Source of the DNA: Panax quinquefolius
Taxonomy: Eukaryota; Streptophyta; Magnoliopsida; Apiales; Araliaceae
Direction: 5' to 3'
Assembly: GCA_020205615.1 (NCBI GenBank)
Contig: CM035161.1
Coordinates: forward strand, 124,001 to 188,000
Length of the DNA stretch: 64,000 bases
The first letter of the stretch is position 1; each line of letters starts with the position of its first letter. Both the position numbers and the translations under genes were made by a program. Under the pieces are notes generated by a model. The model did not search any database. It had not been told where the DNA came from and saw only the letters and a list, made by a program, of their open reading frames with translations. Positions 48,601 through 56,180 of this stretch are shown here, one piece after another.

Positions 48601-49165
48601 GGATAGGTATTTATTTAATCGATATGTATTTTTTAAAATTATTTATTATTTTCATAGTGGGTAGAGGGGGACATAAAACCAAATCTCAAACCCTACTGGA
48701 GGCCATAATGGCTATAAAATAGTGCCTCAACTGAGGCTATAGAACAGTCCTCTACTGAGTTTCCAACCCATGACCACTCTCATATAACAGAGGGTATGAT
48801 ATCAATTGAGCTAGAGAGCTCTATGGTTATTGAATTTATACGAGTTCACCATATGTACAACCTCTTGCAGTAGAATAGAACTAAAATTATGATTTTGTAA
48901 TTGATAGGGGTCATCTGGAATATAATGGTTGAATATAAATTAAGATGAAGTGCTGGTAATGATATTGACGTTGAAATATATTCGTTGTTCTGTAGGTAGC
49001 TATTTTGTGTCTGATTTGTGTGGGATATGCCTTGCTGGTTTCAGGTATGGTATCTGCAATTGATATAAATGAAGGCCGGTTGAGGATCCTTACAGAGAGC
49101 CAAGTTGCAGCAAGTTGACAATGTCATAACCACTATTCATGCCGATTGTTGTGTATTTGCTGTGC

Positions 49166-49197
<32 letters not shown>

Positions 49198-49567
49198 TTG
49201 GTATAAATATCTATTGGACCACATGGTATCTAGTTAATAGAAACTTTCTTTCTTTTGTTAGGAGGATAATCACAGGAATTTCGATAAAGTTTTACTAGAT
49301 GCTCCTTGTTCTGGACTTGGTGTTCTCTCAAAGGTATGGCACCAGCCCAATTACAATGCTTAATATTTCTTTAGAATTGAGTATTACCTTTACAATTCAG
49401 AACCCCCCCTCTCTCAGTCTTTCTCTTTAAAAGAGTAAATGGCTACCTGAATCTTATATTTCTTCTTTTACTTTATTGAAGAGAGCAGACTTGCGCTGGA
49501 ACAAGAGATTGGAAGATATGGAAGAACTTAAAATTTTACAAGATCGACTTCTGGATACAGCTTCCAT
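33648..49567 (+). CDS. NusB/NOL1-NOP2-Sun (RsmB-type) RNA cytosine-C5 methyltransferase gene, 15 exons seen
   Basis: Exons: 33648-33804, 33989-34051, 34291-34445, 34761-34874, 35127-35192, 36780-36863, 36959-37045, 45881-45972, 46058-46118, 46385-46444, 46917-46976, 48191-48298, 49045-49161, 49262-49333, 49482-49567 (about 460 codons). Phases agree except at exons 11 and 13. The order is a Ser/Lys-rich N-terminus suited to a plastid transit peptide, a NusB-like helical domain ([18 protein letters not shown] ... [20 protein letters not shown]), then the methyltransferase core with the SAM-binding [19 protein letters not shown] and [12 protein letters not shown]. It matches plant proteins of the Arabidopsis AT3G13180 type. 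The family transfers methyl from SAM to C5 of cytosine in rRNA, probably plastid rRNA here. The catalytic TCS motif VI is not found after exon 15. The gene may be a pseudogene or carry sequence errors. Confidence 0.85.
34291..34445 (+). CDS. Exon 3: NusB-like domain
   Basis: Preceded by CATACAG and followed by GTTTCC, a weak donor. It encodes [20 protein letters not shown] and [10 protein letters not shown], the first helices of the NusB-like RNA-binding region. The CT-rich run directly after the donor could influence splicing. Confidence 0.85.
34761..35192 (+). CDS. Exons 4 and 5: NusB-like domain, continued
   Basis: Exon 4 (34761-34874, 38 codons) begins [20 protein letters not shown]. Exon 5 (35127-35192, 22 codons) encodes [20 protein letters not shown]. 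Both are phase 0 with standard GT-AG borders. Confidence 0.88.
35223..35466. mobile_element. Stowaway-type (Tc1/mariner) MITE in intron 5
   Basis: A 244-bp element with terminal inverted repeats CTCCCTCTGTCCTGAAATGA and the reverse TCATTTCCGGATGGAGGGAG. It is flanked by the dinucleotide TA on both sides (35221-35222 and 35467-35468). This is the standard Stowaway signature. It has no coding capacity. Confidence 0.9.
35514..36446. mobile_element. hAT-like non-autonomous DNA transposon in intron 5
   Basis: A 933-bp element with inverted ends CACTGGCGGAACC and GGTTCCGCCACTG. It is flanked by near-identical 8-mers AATGGGGG and AATGGGTG, a hAT-sized target duplication. Small ORFs inside (for example 36232-36540) show no transposase motifs. 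Confidence 0.65.
36447..36779. other. Intron 5 remainder without further features
   Basis: AT-rich intronic sequence between the hAT-like element and exon 6. Nothing recognisable apart from the acceptor region ending TGCAG. Confidence 0.5.
36780..37045 (+). CDS. Exons 6 and 7, separated by a GC-AG intron
   Basis: Exon 6 (36780-36863) encodes [20 protein letters not shown]. Exon 7 (36959-37045) encodes [20 protein letters not shown]. Joining them in frame requires the donor AAG|GCATGT, a GC-AG intron of 95 bp. Exon 7 ends at CCAGTT before GTAAGT, the donor of an 8.8-kb intron holding retroelement D. Confidence 0.82.
37046..37835. other. Intron 7, 5' part
   Basis: Non-coding intron sequence before retroelement D. 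No repeat or gene was recognised. Confidence 0.5.
37836..38690 (-). repeat. Left (3') LTR of element D, outer end truncated
   Basis: Matches 44440-45040 from TATTGAGACGAGAACCTTGG onward, with the shared TGATAAGTCAAATTGAATCT segment. The first ~90 bp of the right LTR (TGATAGACTCCACGGCACGC onward) are missing here. The inner boundary with pol is approximate because the C-terminal coding tail overlaps the compared region. Confidence 0.65.
38560..39350 (-). pseudogene. Element D integrase C-terminus and pol tail
   Basis: The open stretch 39288-38734 contains [35 protein letters not shown] and [20 protein letters not shown] (the GPF/Y-type domain), then [17 protein letters not shown] and a tail. 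A further continuation ends near 38560. It is split from the integrase core by the MITE at 39351-40063. Confidence 0.8.
39351..40063. mobile_element. MITE with GCGCTAGGCG ends inside the element D integrase
   Basis: About 713 bp starting near TTATAAAAGGCGCTAGGCGG and ending near GGACCTAGGCGTGGATTTTT, with subterminal inverted CCTAGGCG repeats. Flanks carry AATGCAGACA and AATGCAGATA, a 9-10-bp near-duplication. The integrase frame (TLS ... ALLRAI) resumes on the other side. Duplication size suggests Mutator-like or hAT, unresolved. Confidence 0.65.
40064..40440 (-). pseudogene. Element D integrase core
   Basis: Minus-strand reading gives [58 protein letters not shown] and [17 protein letters not shown]. 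The three catalytic acidic positions (MDF, VSDRE, TEVVNR) are visible. The frame ends at the inserted MITE. Confidence 0.85.
40441..42110 (-). pseudogene. Element D reverse transcriptase and RNase H
   Basis: RT piece 41673-41422 has [20 protein letters not shown] and the intact catalytic [15 protein letters not shown]. RNase H entry at 41272-41087 has [20 protein letters not shown] and [17 protein letters not shown]. Between these and the integrase, RNase H continues with stops (41080-40900). The RT N-terminus lies in several frames over 41690-42110. Confidence 0.8.
42230..42320. repeat. Polypyrimidine low-complexity tract in element D
   Basis: A CTTTTTCT-rich run. It produces lysine/arginine-rich spurious ORFs on the minus strand between the protease and RT. 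Confidence 0.7.
42482..42937 (-). pseudogene. Element D aspartic protease
   Basis: An open stretch of about 150 codons with an acidic linker ([12 protein letters not shown]), then [20 protein letters not shown], where D-G-G is the active-site form of this gypsy group, and [20 protein letters not shown] with LLGRP near the end. It would cleave the polyprotein. Not fused in frame to gag as written. Confidence 0.8.
42938..44078 (-). pseudogene. Element D gag
   Basis: From [15 protein letters not shown] near 43982 (an upstream in-frame ATG lies at 44078), through [12 protein letters not shown] and [20 protein letters not shown], to [20 protein letters not shown]. The zinc knuckle near 42960-43010 reads [14 protein letters not shown], where N stands at the usual His position. 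Several frame breaks. Confidence 0.8.
44332..44350 (-). other. Primer binding site of element D
   Basis: The minus strand reads TGGTATCAAAGCTAAGTTC, two bases inside the LTR end CTATCA. It is close to the initiator-methionine tRNA site. Confidence 0.75.
44353..44990 (-). repeat. Right (5') LTR of element D
   Basis: On the plus strand it starts TGATAGACTCCACGGCACGC next to the primer site and shares most of its length with 37836-38480. The outer edge merges into a copy of the pol tail, so the limit is approximate. Confidence 0.65.
44991..45195 (-). pseudogene. Second copy of the element D pol tail outside its 5' LTR
   Basis: Minus-strand reading [20 protein letters not shown] then [17 protein letters not shown] parallels [17 protein letters not shown] at 38734. 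A pol C-terminus upstream of the 5' LTR means part of a second element, arranged head-to-tail with D, is present and was truncated at about 45195. Confidence 0.75.
45321..45348. repeat. TA microsatellite in intron 7
   Basis: A (TA)n run of about 24 bases with GGA/TCC edges. Confidence 0.9.
45349..45880. other. Intron 7, 3' part, with a second TA microsatellite
   Basis: Non-coding, with a second (TA)n run at 45621-45648 and the acceptor CAATTTTTAG before exon 8. Nothing else recognised. Confidence 0.6.
45881..46444 (+). CDS. Exons 8 to 10: start of the methyltransferase region
   Basis: Exon 8 (45881-45972) encodes [20 protein letters not shown]. Exon 9 (46058-46118) encodes [20 protein letters not shown]. 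Exon 10 (46385-46444) encodes [20 protein letters not shown]. This is the linker and PUA-like start of RsmB-type enzymes. Frames join cleanly. Confidence 0.85.
46445..46916. other. Intron 10
   Basis: Non-coding. The short ORF at 46678-46863 has no recognisable content. Confidence 0.5.
46917..46976 (+). CDS. Exon 11, with a 1-nt frameshift
   Basis: The exon is 60 nt, but the phases of exon 10 (0) and exon 12 (2 nt needed) require 61. The second half reads [14 protein letters not shown] in the correct frame. The first half, read from exon 10, runs to a stop at TGGCTATTGA. A single missing base near 46930-46935 accounts for this. Confidence 0.7.
46977..47534. other. Intron 11, 5' part
   Basis: Non-coding. 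No repeat recognised before the MITE. Confidence 0.5.
47535..48160. mobile_element. hAT-type MITE (GTAAACGAG family), copy 1, intron 11
   Basis: A 626-bp element with ends TAAGGCGGTAAATCGAACC and GTTCGACTCGTTTACACCCCTA. It is flanked by TTAGTAGA and ATAGTAGA (7 of 8 matching). Interior rich in CTCGA/TCGAG words. The same family as 50578-51217. Confidence 0.8.
48191..48298 (+). CDS. Exon 12: SAM-binding motif I
   Basis: Encodes [20 protein letters not shown] followed by [15 protein letters not shown]. The CCAAPGGK loop is the glycine-rich SAM-binding motif of NOL1/NOP2/Sun proteins. Standard splice borders and correct phases. Confidence 0.9.
48552..48650. repeat. 49-bp tandem duplication in intron 12
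   Basis: GGATAGGCATTTATTTAATC at 48552 recurs as GGATAGGTATTTATTTAATC at 48601. Both are followed by the same GATATGTATTTTTTAAAATT. Confidence 0.9.
48660..48832 (-). mobile_element. Probable tRNA-derived SINE in intron 12
   Basis: The minus strand begins AGAGCTCTCTAGCTCAATTG, resembling a polymerase III A box. About 45 bases on it has GGGTTGGAAACTC, resembling a B box (GGTTCGANNCC). The body with paired GCCTC/GAGGC words ends near ATGTCCCCCTC. Length ~175 bp fits a plant SINE. Target duplication not determined. Confidence 0.5.
48833..49044. other. Intron 12 remainder
   Basis: Non-coding. Nothing recognised before the acceptor GTTTCAG. Confidence 0.4.
49045..49161 (+). CDS. Exon 13: motif II, with a frameshift
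   Basis: Begins [18 protein letters not shown], giving the acidic residue that contacts the SAM ribose. After CTTACAGAG the frame must shift (2 nt missing or 1 extra) to recover [20 protein letters not shown]. Unshifted reading meets TGA after GCAGCAAGT. The donor is GCT|GTGCGT at the start of a GT/TA microsatellite. Confidence 0.75.
49161..49198. repeat. GT/TA compound microsatellite at the exon 13 donor
   Basis: TGTGCGTGTGTGTGTGTG runs into (TA)n. The exon 13 donor GTGCGT is the first unit, so length changes here could affect splicing. Confidence 0.8.
49262..49567 (+). CDS. Exons 14 and 15: motif IV
   Basis: Exon 14 (49262-49333) encodes [18 protein letters not shown] with the conserved PC cysteine of motif IV. 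Exon 15 (49482-49567) encodes [20 protein letters not shown] and DRLLDTAS, then stops in phase 2 at CCAT|GTGAGA. In relatives the next residues lead into the VYSTCS motif, which is not recognisable downstream. Confidence 0.88.
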
Positions 49568-49691
49568 GTGAGACCAACAGTTTTCTCCTGGTATAATTTA
49601 TTGTATATATTGGTAATTAGAGAATTGGGACAACATGAGAATGTCCTTTTCCTGGAAAGAAGCAAGACAATATCAAGCTAACTATTTTATA

Positions 49692-49907
49692 CTCCCTTTG
49701 TTCCACGAAAGGAGTGCCATTTGCCATTATAATTTTGTTCCACAAAAGGATTCCAAATAGTAATATAAAATGACACAAAGCGTCATCATAATTATTATCA
49801 TATCACACTACTAAACTAGCAACTTATTATTTTTAGAGGTATACATTAAACAAAATATATATCCTTAATATTTGCAAAATTTTCAAATGGGACTCTTTCT
49901 ATGGAAA
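49692..49907. mobile_element. Stowaway-like MITE remnant, truncated
   Basis: The left end CTCCCTTTGTTCCACGAAAG follows TA. The right part GGGACTCTTTCTATGGAA matches the reverse of the left end but stops before the final CAAAGGGAG, where a gypsy LTR fragment begins. Confidence 0.5.
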
Positions 49908-49910
49908 TGA

Positions 49911-50460
49911 TGTGATGTAGGACAGATTTAGGATAAAAAATTAATGAAAAATAAATTAGGATTTAAACTCAACGTTTAAATCACTAGGGTCTCTCAAGTG
50001 TATCAACTCCGCGAATTAACACTAAAGATGAATAAAATATCTCTACGGTATGAATAAAATAATCAACTTTAATATCAATAGTATGTCCTCTAAATGATTT
50101 GTAGGGATTACATCTCTATTTAAAGACTCAAAACCCTAATAGTACTTGGGGAATAATAAAATTACTAAATGACTAAAATACCTTTATTGATAATTCCTAA
50201 TCACTAATTAATGTCTTAAATCCTCACTAATAAATAAAAAACATAAATCACGTCAACTATTTTTATATTAAATATAATAAAAACTCTAAATAATAAATAT
50301 AAATAATCTCTTCTTTGTTCTTGACTTGGAGTCTCCATCATTCTCCCCTTATTAGAGAAAACTCGGCCTTGAGTTTTTTAATATGATAGAATATGCCAGA
50401 AACTCCTCTTCAATGAAATAACATTTTGGAACACATTTGACAACATCATCACGCAGTATA
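49911..50460 (-). mobile_element. gypsy 3' LTR fragment with polypurine tract
   Basis: The minus strand reads an LTR of about 430 bp from TGATGGAGACTCC (at 50340) to CTACATCACA (at 49911), with a TTTAAATAGAGATG promoter-like segment. A polypurine tract AAGGGGAGAA lies at 50341-50351. About 110 bp of pol end (CTCAAGGCCGAGTTTTCTCT) lies beyond. The rest is missing. Gypsy class is inferred from the GAG-tract-LTR layout. Confidence 0.5.
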
Positions 50461-50577
50461 TCATATCATGTGTAGCCTTTTGAAGATTTTTTGCTTTTAC
50501 TTGTTGACATTTCTTTGCTTCAGCTTTTTTTTGTTCATCTTGATATCAACGTTGCAATTTTCCAAGGTAATCTTGTG

Positions 50578-51217
50578 TAAGGCTGTAAACGAGCCAACAC
50601 ATTTCGGGCTCGATTCGAAAAAATACGAGCGAGACTCGGATTCATTAATAATATGATCCAAATCTGAGCATTAAAAATAGTTCGAATAAAAATATGAGTA
50701 GAATTTGAGCAAGGTTATACTCTACTTGTTTAAGATTCAAACTACTCGAATTTTTGATTGTGATTCGATACATACTCGGTTAATACATATTCGATTAGAT
50801 GTTCGATACATTCTCTTATAATATATACAAATTTAAATCAAATTAAGATAATTAGTTATTATTTTGTTTTGTTTTTAATTTTAATTGTGATTTTATATTT
50901 GTAAAGTGTAATAATAAATATATTTTCTCATTTTTAAGTAAAATAGCAAATTTAATATATAATTATATTTATTATAAAACTAGTTATTATGTAGAGATTC
51001 GAATTCGAGCTTGAATTTGAAGCTCGCGAGTAGTTTGAATAAATATTCGAGTCGAGTCGGATCGAATTTGAGTAATAAATATTCGAGTCGAGTCGAATCT
51101 GAGTAGAAATTTTTAAATATAATTCGAATTCGAGCCGAATTCGAGTACGAATTTATCATTTCGAGTCGAAATCAAATAGCTCTCTGTTCGCTCCGGTTCG
51201 ACTCGTTTACACCCTTA
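50578..51217. mobile_element. hAT-type MITE (GTAAACGAG family), copy 2
   Basis: A 640-bp element with inverted ends TAAGGCTGTAAACGAG and CTCGTTTACACCCTTA. It is flanked by a perfect 8-bp duplication ATCTTGTG (50570-50577 and 51218-51225). Interior is rich in TCGAGT/ATTCGA words. This is the best-defined member in the window. Confidence 0.92.
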
Positions 51218-51799
51218 ATCTTGTGCATCAACCATATCTCATCTAAGCTCTTCTTGTTTGTGTTTCAAATATCCATGACCACATTTATTAATAAGGTAGC
51301 ATATTTGGTCACTTTCATCGTCAAGAAATCAAATATACTCTTTTGCTTCGACAATCAATTCTTTAATGGCTTGAGACATTGGGTGTTTGGGACAATGGGT
51401 TATAAAATAATAAAAAAAAATTCTTTTTTTTTTTCATCTTTTTTGACAACTTAAGGCCTAACTGAAAAGAAAATAGAAAATAGGGGCTAAAGTATGAATG
51501 TAGAAAGTGTAAAGGCTGATTTTAAATGATAAAAGGGTATAAGTGAAAAGTGTATAAACTACGGGGCTAAAATTTAAAAGGTAAGAAAATCATGGGATGT
51601 AAACTGCAATTTTGAAAAGATATTTATAAGATTAGGGTTATCACTTCATCGTGTCAGTAGCGGGCAGCCAACAGAAAAGAAAAGGGGAGGGTCAAAGGGA
51701 GAAAAAATAGATGAAGGCAATGGTGGTAAGGAGGAGGCTGGCCCAACAACGTCGGTAAAATCATCAATAATTTTTCTCTCTTCTACCTTCTTTCTTCTT
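51218..51799. other. Intergenic or intronic stretch without recognisable features
   Basis: AT-rich with poly(T) runs near 51410-51435. The ORFs here have no family signature. The minus-strand ORF at 51646-52005 joins unrelated sequence to the gypsy fragment on its right. Confidence 0.4.
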
Positions 51800-51904
51800 T
51801 TCTTCCTTTTCTTTTCTTGTACTTCTTGAGCACAAGCAGCAGCTTTTCTTCCTGACACTTGGTTAGAGAAGCAGAAATTATCACAGGTACTGAAGATGAA
51901 ATTC

Positions 51905-52975
51905 CTAAATAAGCATACCTCGGTGAGTATGCAAAGGTTTGAGCTCAAGGACAGGAGGTTTGATGATAGATGGCTGAGCTTTGGATGTAGAGGCCTCATT
52001 ATCATTCAGAGATTCGAACTGTCGGTGGAATTGCTTTGATCCTTGAGGTTCATCGAGCCACATGGCACATTCCACATGCGAAGGAATGCAAATTAATGTA
52101 GCTTCCAAAGGGTCTGGAATGCAAATTTTCGAGAATACCCCCGTCACTGATTTATCAATAGTATTAATCTGGAAGCAATCCTCAGGTGTATTAGGAAACT
52201 TCATTGATCGGAAGACATTGAACGTCACTTCCTGATCATGAACTCTCATTGTTAACTCCCCTTTTTGGACATCGATCAGGGTCCTCCTAGTCGCCAAGAA
52301 CGGCCTTCCCAATATTATCGGAACCTCTCTGTCCTCCTCAAAATCGAGGACTATGAAATCTGCTGGGAATATGAACTTGTCAACCTTTACTAGCACATCC
52401 TCCACAATTTCCTTCGAGTATGTCAGAGATCTGTCAGCTAATTGCAAGGTGACGCTTGTCGGCTTGGCTTCATTGAGGCCCAACTTCTTATAAATAGAGA
52501 GAGGCATTAAATTGATGTTGGCCCCTAAATCACACAGAGCCTTCCCAATAAACTGGTCCCCAATGGTACATGGGATTGTAAAACTTCCTAGATCCTTAAG
52601 CTTTGGTGGAAGCTTGTTTTGCAGGATGGCACTAAACTCTTCGGTCAGAGCCACAGTCTCATAGTCTCCCATTTTTCGCTCCTTGGACAGAATGTCCTTC
52701 ATGAACTTGACATAACTAGGCATTCCTTCCAAAGCCTCTGCGAATGGAATATTTATGTGCAGTCTTTTGAACACCTCCAAGAATTTGGAAAAGCGCTTAT
52801 CCGACACATTTACGCACCCTCTCAGGGGAACGGCGAATGAGGGATAAATTTGATTGACCACATTAGTTGAAGGGGATGGTGTCGGACTTTTGTCTTGACC
52901 TCTGTCTGCACCCCCACTTTTCTCAACATTCTCCTTCACAGAAAGTTCTTCTTCAGTCACTATCTCATCTCCCAC
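51905..52975 (-). CDS. gag C-terminus and protease of Athila/Tat-like element (356-codon ORF)
   Basis: A long uninterrupted frame. The N-terminal part is acidic/polar (EEELSVKENVEKSGG). It then has INIPFAEALEGMPSYVKFMK and LPPKLKDLGSFTIPCTIGDQ. The protease region has ALCDLGANINLMPLSIYKKL with catalytic D-L-G, then LQLADRSLTYSKEIVEDVLV and VPIILGRPFLATRRTLIDVQ. Such proteases process the element polyprotein. The frame stops at 51905, although matching pol sequence continues in another frame (RYAYLGISSSVPVI). It is retroelement-derived, not a host gene. Confidence 0.85.
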   Translation of the reverse strand: MGDEIVTEEELSVKENVEKSGGADRGQDKSPTPSPSTNVVNQIYPSFAVPLRGCVNVSDKRFSKFLEVFKRLHINIPFAEALEGMPSYVKFMKDILSKERKMGDYETVALTEEFSAILQNKLPPKLKDLGSFTIPCTIGDQFIGKALCDLGANINLMPLSIYKKLGLNEAKPTSVTLQLADRSLTYSKEIVEDVLVKVDKFIFPADFIVLDFEEDREVPIILGRPFLATRRTLIDVQKGELTMRVHDQEVTFNVFRSMKFPNTPEDCFQINTIDKSVTGVFSKICIPDPLEATLICIPSHVECAMWLDEPQGSKQFHRQFESLNDNEASTSKAQPSIIKPPVLELKPLHTHRGMLI

Positions 52976-53639
52976 AGGAATACCCTATCCACCTTGCACA
53001 TTAGTGGTTCTCCCACTTCGTAGGTTCTTGCTTTACTGCGCCTTTTGCCTTCCGTTTTGGGTTGACATCGGTGTCACTAGGCAATCGCTTTGGTGGTCGA
53101 CTATTCAATGCGATGTGAACCGACCCATCTGTATTTCAAGATTCCTAATGGAGGCTTCTTGATTGTTATACGGTTTCGCTTACGGGCTATATACCTCGAC
53201 GGTAAGATCTTCTAAACCGGGCTTCCTTTCTGTTGTGGTGGAGGATGGTGAAACCGATTGAAGTGCTCTGTGGATGTGGGTTGAACTGAGTCTGAGGTTG
53301 GAATCCAGGAGGATTAGCATTATTTGTCCTGGTAGATGGAGGTTGTTGTGGATTGGGGTGGTTACTGTTGTTGTTGGAATTGTTGCCCCATGAGAAGTTG
53401 GGATGGTTTCTTAACCCCGTGTGGTAATGAGTGGGAAGGCCGGTATTTTGTTGTCAATAAGCTCGTGGTTAGAAACAAATTGAACCGATTCAGGGCTTAT
53501 CGCTGCTTCTTTCGATTTGGGTGGCTCCTTGACATAATTCACATTGAACCACGACACTCTTGCGCGTTTTGAACCATTTGAAGGTCTTATGGTGTCTAGC
53601 CTTTTTTGTTAGCGGCTACCGAGCCGCTTAACGATGTGC

Positions 53640-54400
53640 AAAGTCCACTTCATAAACCCCATTTGCTTCTTCTTGGGGCTTGCCTATCATTAAGCCATTG
53701 ATAATTGTTGGCACCATTGTCTCCACCACTCATATCCCGCATTGTGTGGTGTTTGCCGTAATTCCCCTCCGGATGTGGCATCATACTCGAACGAGTAGAC
53801 TTTGACGACCGTTGTAAAAGGTCCGGATTGGGAGCCACTCAGGCGCACAAGTGGTGTGGGCATTTCCTCGGCAGATCCTTAAACCGCTCCCACGAGTCGT
53901 CTAAGGATTCTTGGATTCAAATTGAACAAAGGATGTGATGTCGTACGAGCTTAAATTTTTTTGGCGGGTGGAAAGAATTTTGCCACAAATTTCTGAGCCA
54001 AGTCGGTCCATGTAGTAATGGAGCCAGACGGAAGTGAATGAAGCCAGCTCTTGGCTTTGTCCCTTAACGTGAATGGAAACAAACGGAGTCTGATGGCTTC
54101 GTCAAACACTCCGTTGCATTTGAAAGTGTCACAGATCTCCACAAAATTTATCAAGTGATCATTGGGGTCATCATTTGGCAGTCCCCCAAACTGAATGTTG
54201 GTGCACATTTGAATGGTGCCCGGCTTGATCTCAAAATTATTGGCTTGGATGGCGGGCCTTTGAATGCTCGCCTGGAGATCGTCAATACGAGGCATAACGT
54301 ACTCCCTCAGAGATTTTTGAAGTTCCTCAACCATTATGATAAGAGCAGGAATGACCTCAAGTGTATCACGGAATGGTCAACCTAGAACAATAATAGGCAT
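53640..54400 (-). pseudogene. gag of the Athila/Tat-like element
   Basis: The stretch 54334-53951 reads VEELQKSLREYVMPRIDDLQ, FGGLPNDDPNDHLINFVEIC and LFPFTLRDKAKSWLHSLPSG with WTDLAQKFVAKFFPP, the standard retrotransposon gag core. A further piece lies at 53838-53650. Frame is lost between 53950 and 52976. Confidence 0.82.
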
Positions 54401-55688
54401 AAACTTCTGTCGAAGGTCAAATGCACATCCCTAACAAGCTAGAACACCATATGTACATTGGTGATACTAACTAGGTCGAGTCATTAAGCTCTTTTCAAAG
54501 GTCGCATGAAGGCAAATAAGGATATGTCATCCTATTGGCACATTAAGCCCACATTCAAATGTCGAGGTCATAACAGTGTGTTGTTGAATTTAAAGGCAGA
54601 AAGAATATCCATTTATCAATTTCCATCACTATCGGTACCAATTTCTTTATCAAGAAATCGATAATACAAACAAAATAAACAACCCATTCCAAAAATGCTT
54701 CATTATATAAAACGCGAGAGAAAGTTGATTAAGCTATTCAAAAGGTTACATTGCGATCTTAAAAATGTAGTTAGTTCATAACTATGGTACTAACACAAAT
54801 TTCTAATACACTATCCATTATCGGACAAATCTGATGAATAGGAGATTTGGAATAAGAAAAACCTCAGTATGAAGAAGTGTTCTTCCGCCAAATCTTCTCT
54901 TCACGCATACGTAGTCTAAAATGTGGAGAGCAATATCTGATGTTCCCTTTTCAAGCTTCTTCCTCTTTTCTCCGCTTGGATTCTATGTTCTATATCTCTA
55001 TCTCCTGTGTTCTGCCGCCTCCCTGCTTCTTATAACCTTTTTTTCCCCTCTTTTGCTAGTCAAACAAAGGCCTTGACGCACAGGAACCCGAGAGGTGGCG
55101 CTTGTGCGGAACCACTGACATTGAATAAAATAATTATTTCACATTAATATCAAAGACACGGAGCTCGCATTGCGGTAGCGAAGACAAAGAAGGAATAGTG
55201 GTGATTGCGGCCAGAGCTCACGTCGACAAGGAACATTAGGGTGGCGCAGCATGGCACAGCTTTAAAGCTAGACTTTGGCGCCCTTGATCTTCTTTATCGC
55301 GTGAATTGCCTGTTTTGCCCCTTTAGGGCTGGAAAATCACTGTAAAGCTTTGCAATGCAACGATTAAGCACAATAACACTATATTTATATGAAACTACAT
55401 AAAAACTATGAATTCAGGCAAGTAGTTAAGTCATAAAATATCCGATTCGCGGGTATAAATCCCACTCATCAGTCCCATCGACAGTCCCATCTCCAGTCTG
55501 ACTGGCGGTCCCACCCTCCATAGTCTAATCAACATCAGCCCAGCGATCATCACCATCTCCTCCACGGGCATCACATGTGCCGCAGCCTCCACCCGCACGA
55601 GTCTCATCAACAAGACCCTACAAAATTAAAATATTAATAACAAAGTCGAAAATAGAGCATAATTAAATTATTTTTGTTTGTGTTCTTC
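54401..55688. other. Sequence 5' of the gag fragment, no gene
   Basis: Could include leader or LTR of the Athila/Tat-like element, but no partner LTR or primer site was found. Pyrimidine-rich near 54950-55050. Short ORFs carry no signature. Confidence 0.35.
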
Positions 55689-56180
55689 AAGTTTTGCCTA
55701 CGGGCTGATAACTCGACCTTCGTATATTGGAATCGAGTCCCGTAAGTTGTAACGCGTGTTTAATACCACTGCGGTGCTATGTATGTGTTTGCGTGTCATT
55801 TCGACTACCGAGACGATTTTTGGCCTCTTTTTCGACGTTTTGCCCAAGTGTTGGCAAGTTTTGCCTACGGGCTGATAACTCGGCCTTCGTATATCGGAAT
55901 CGAGTACCTTAAGTTGTAACATGTGCCTAATACCAATGTGGTACTATGTATGTATTTGCGTGTCGTTTCAACGACCGAGACGGGTTTTGGCCTCTTTTTC
56001 GACGTTTTTCGACGTTTTGCCCAAGTGTTGGTAAGTTTTGCTTACGGGCTGATAACTCGGCCTCCGTATATCAGAATTGAGTTCCGTAAGTTGTAACGCG
56101 TGCCTAATACCAATGCGATGCTATGTATGTGTTTGCGTGTCGTTTCGACGACCGAGGCGGGTTTTGGCCTCTTTTTCCCC
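55689..56180. repeat. Three tandem copies of a ~170-bp repeat
   Basis: Units start at GTTTTGCCTACGGGCTGATA (55691), again at 55858, and as GTTTTGCTTACGGGCTGATA at 56035. Each runs through CGTAAGTTGTAACGCGTG-type sequence, ATGTGTTTGCGTGTC and GGCCTCTTTTTCGACG. Spacing about 167 and 177 bp. The second unit has an extra CGACGTTTTT near its end. Confidence 0.9.

Larger units (their letters stand above)
51800..54400 (-). mobile_element. Athila/Tat-like Ty3/gypsy fragment (gag and protease only)
   Basis: Minus-strand gag and protease with the start of pol. The match ends near 51800 after a segment like KCQEEKLLL, before RT. No LTR, RT or integrase follows. It is a deletion derivative, or the remnant left after truncation by neighbouring elements. 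Confidence 0.8.

Noticed and set aside
49911..54400. The gypsy LTR fragment and the Athila/Tat-like gag-protease fragment as one internally deleted element
   Set aside because: Order and strand fit, but no second copy of the 430-bp LTR was found to the right of gag, so they are kept apart.
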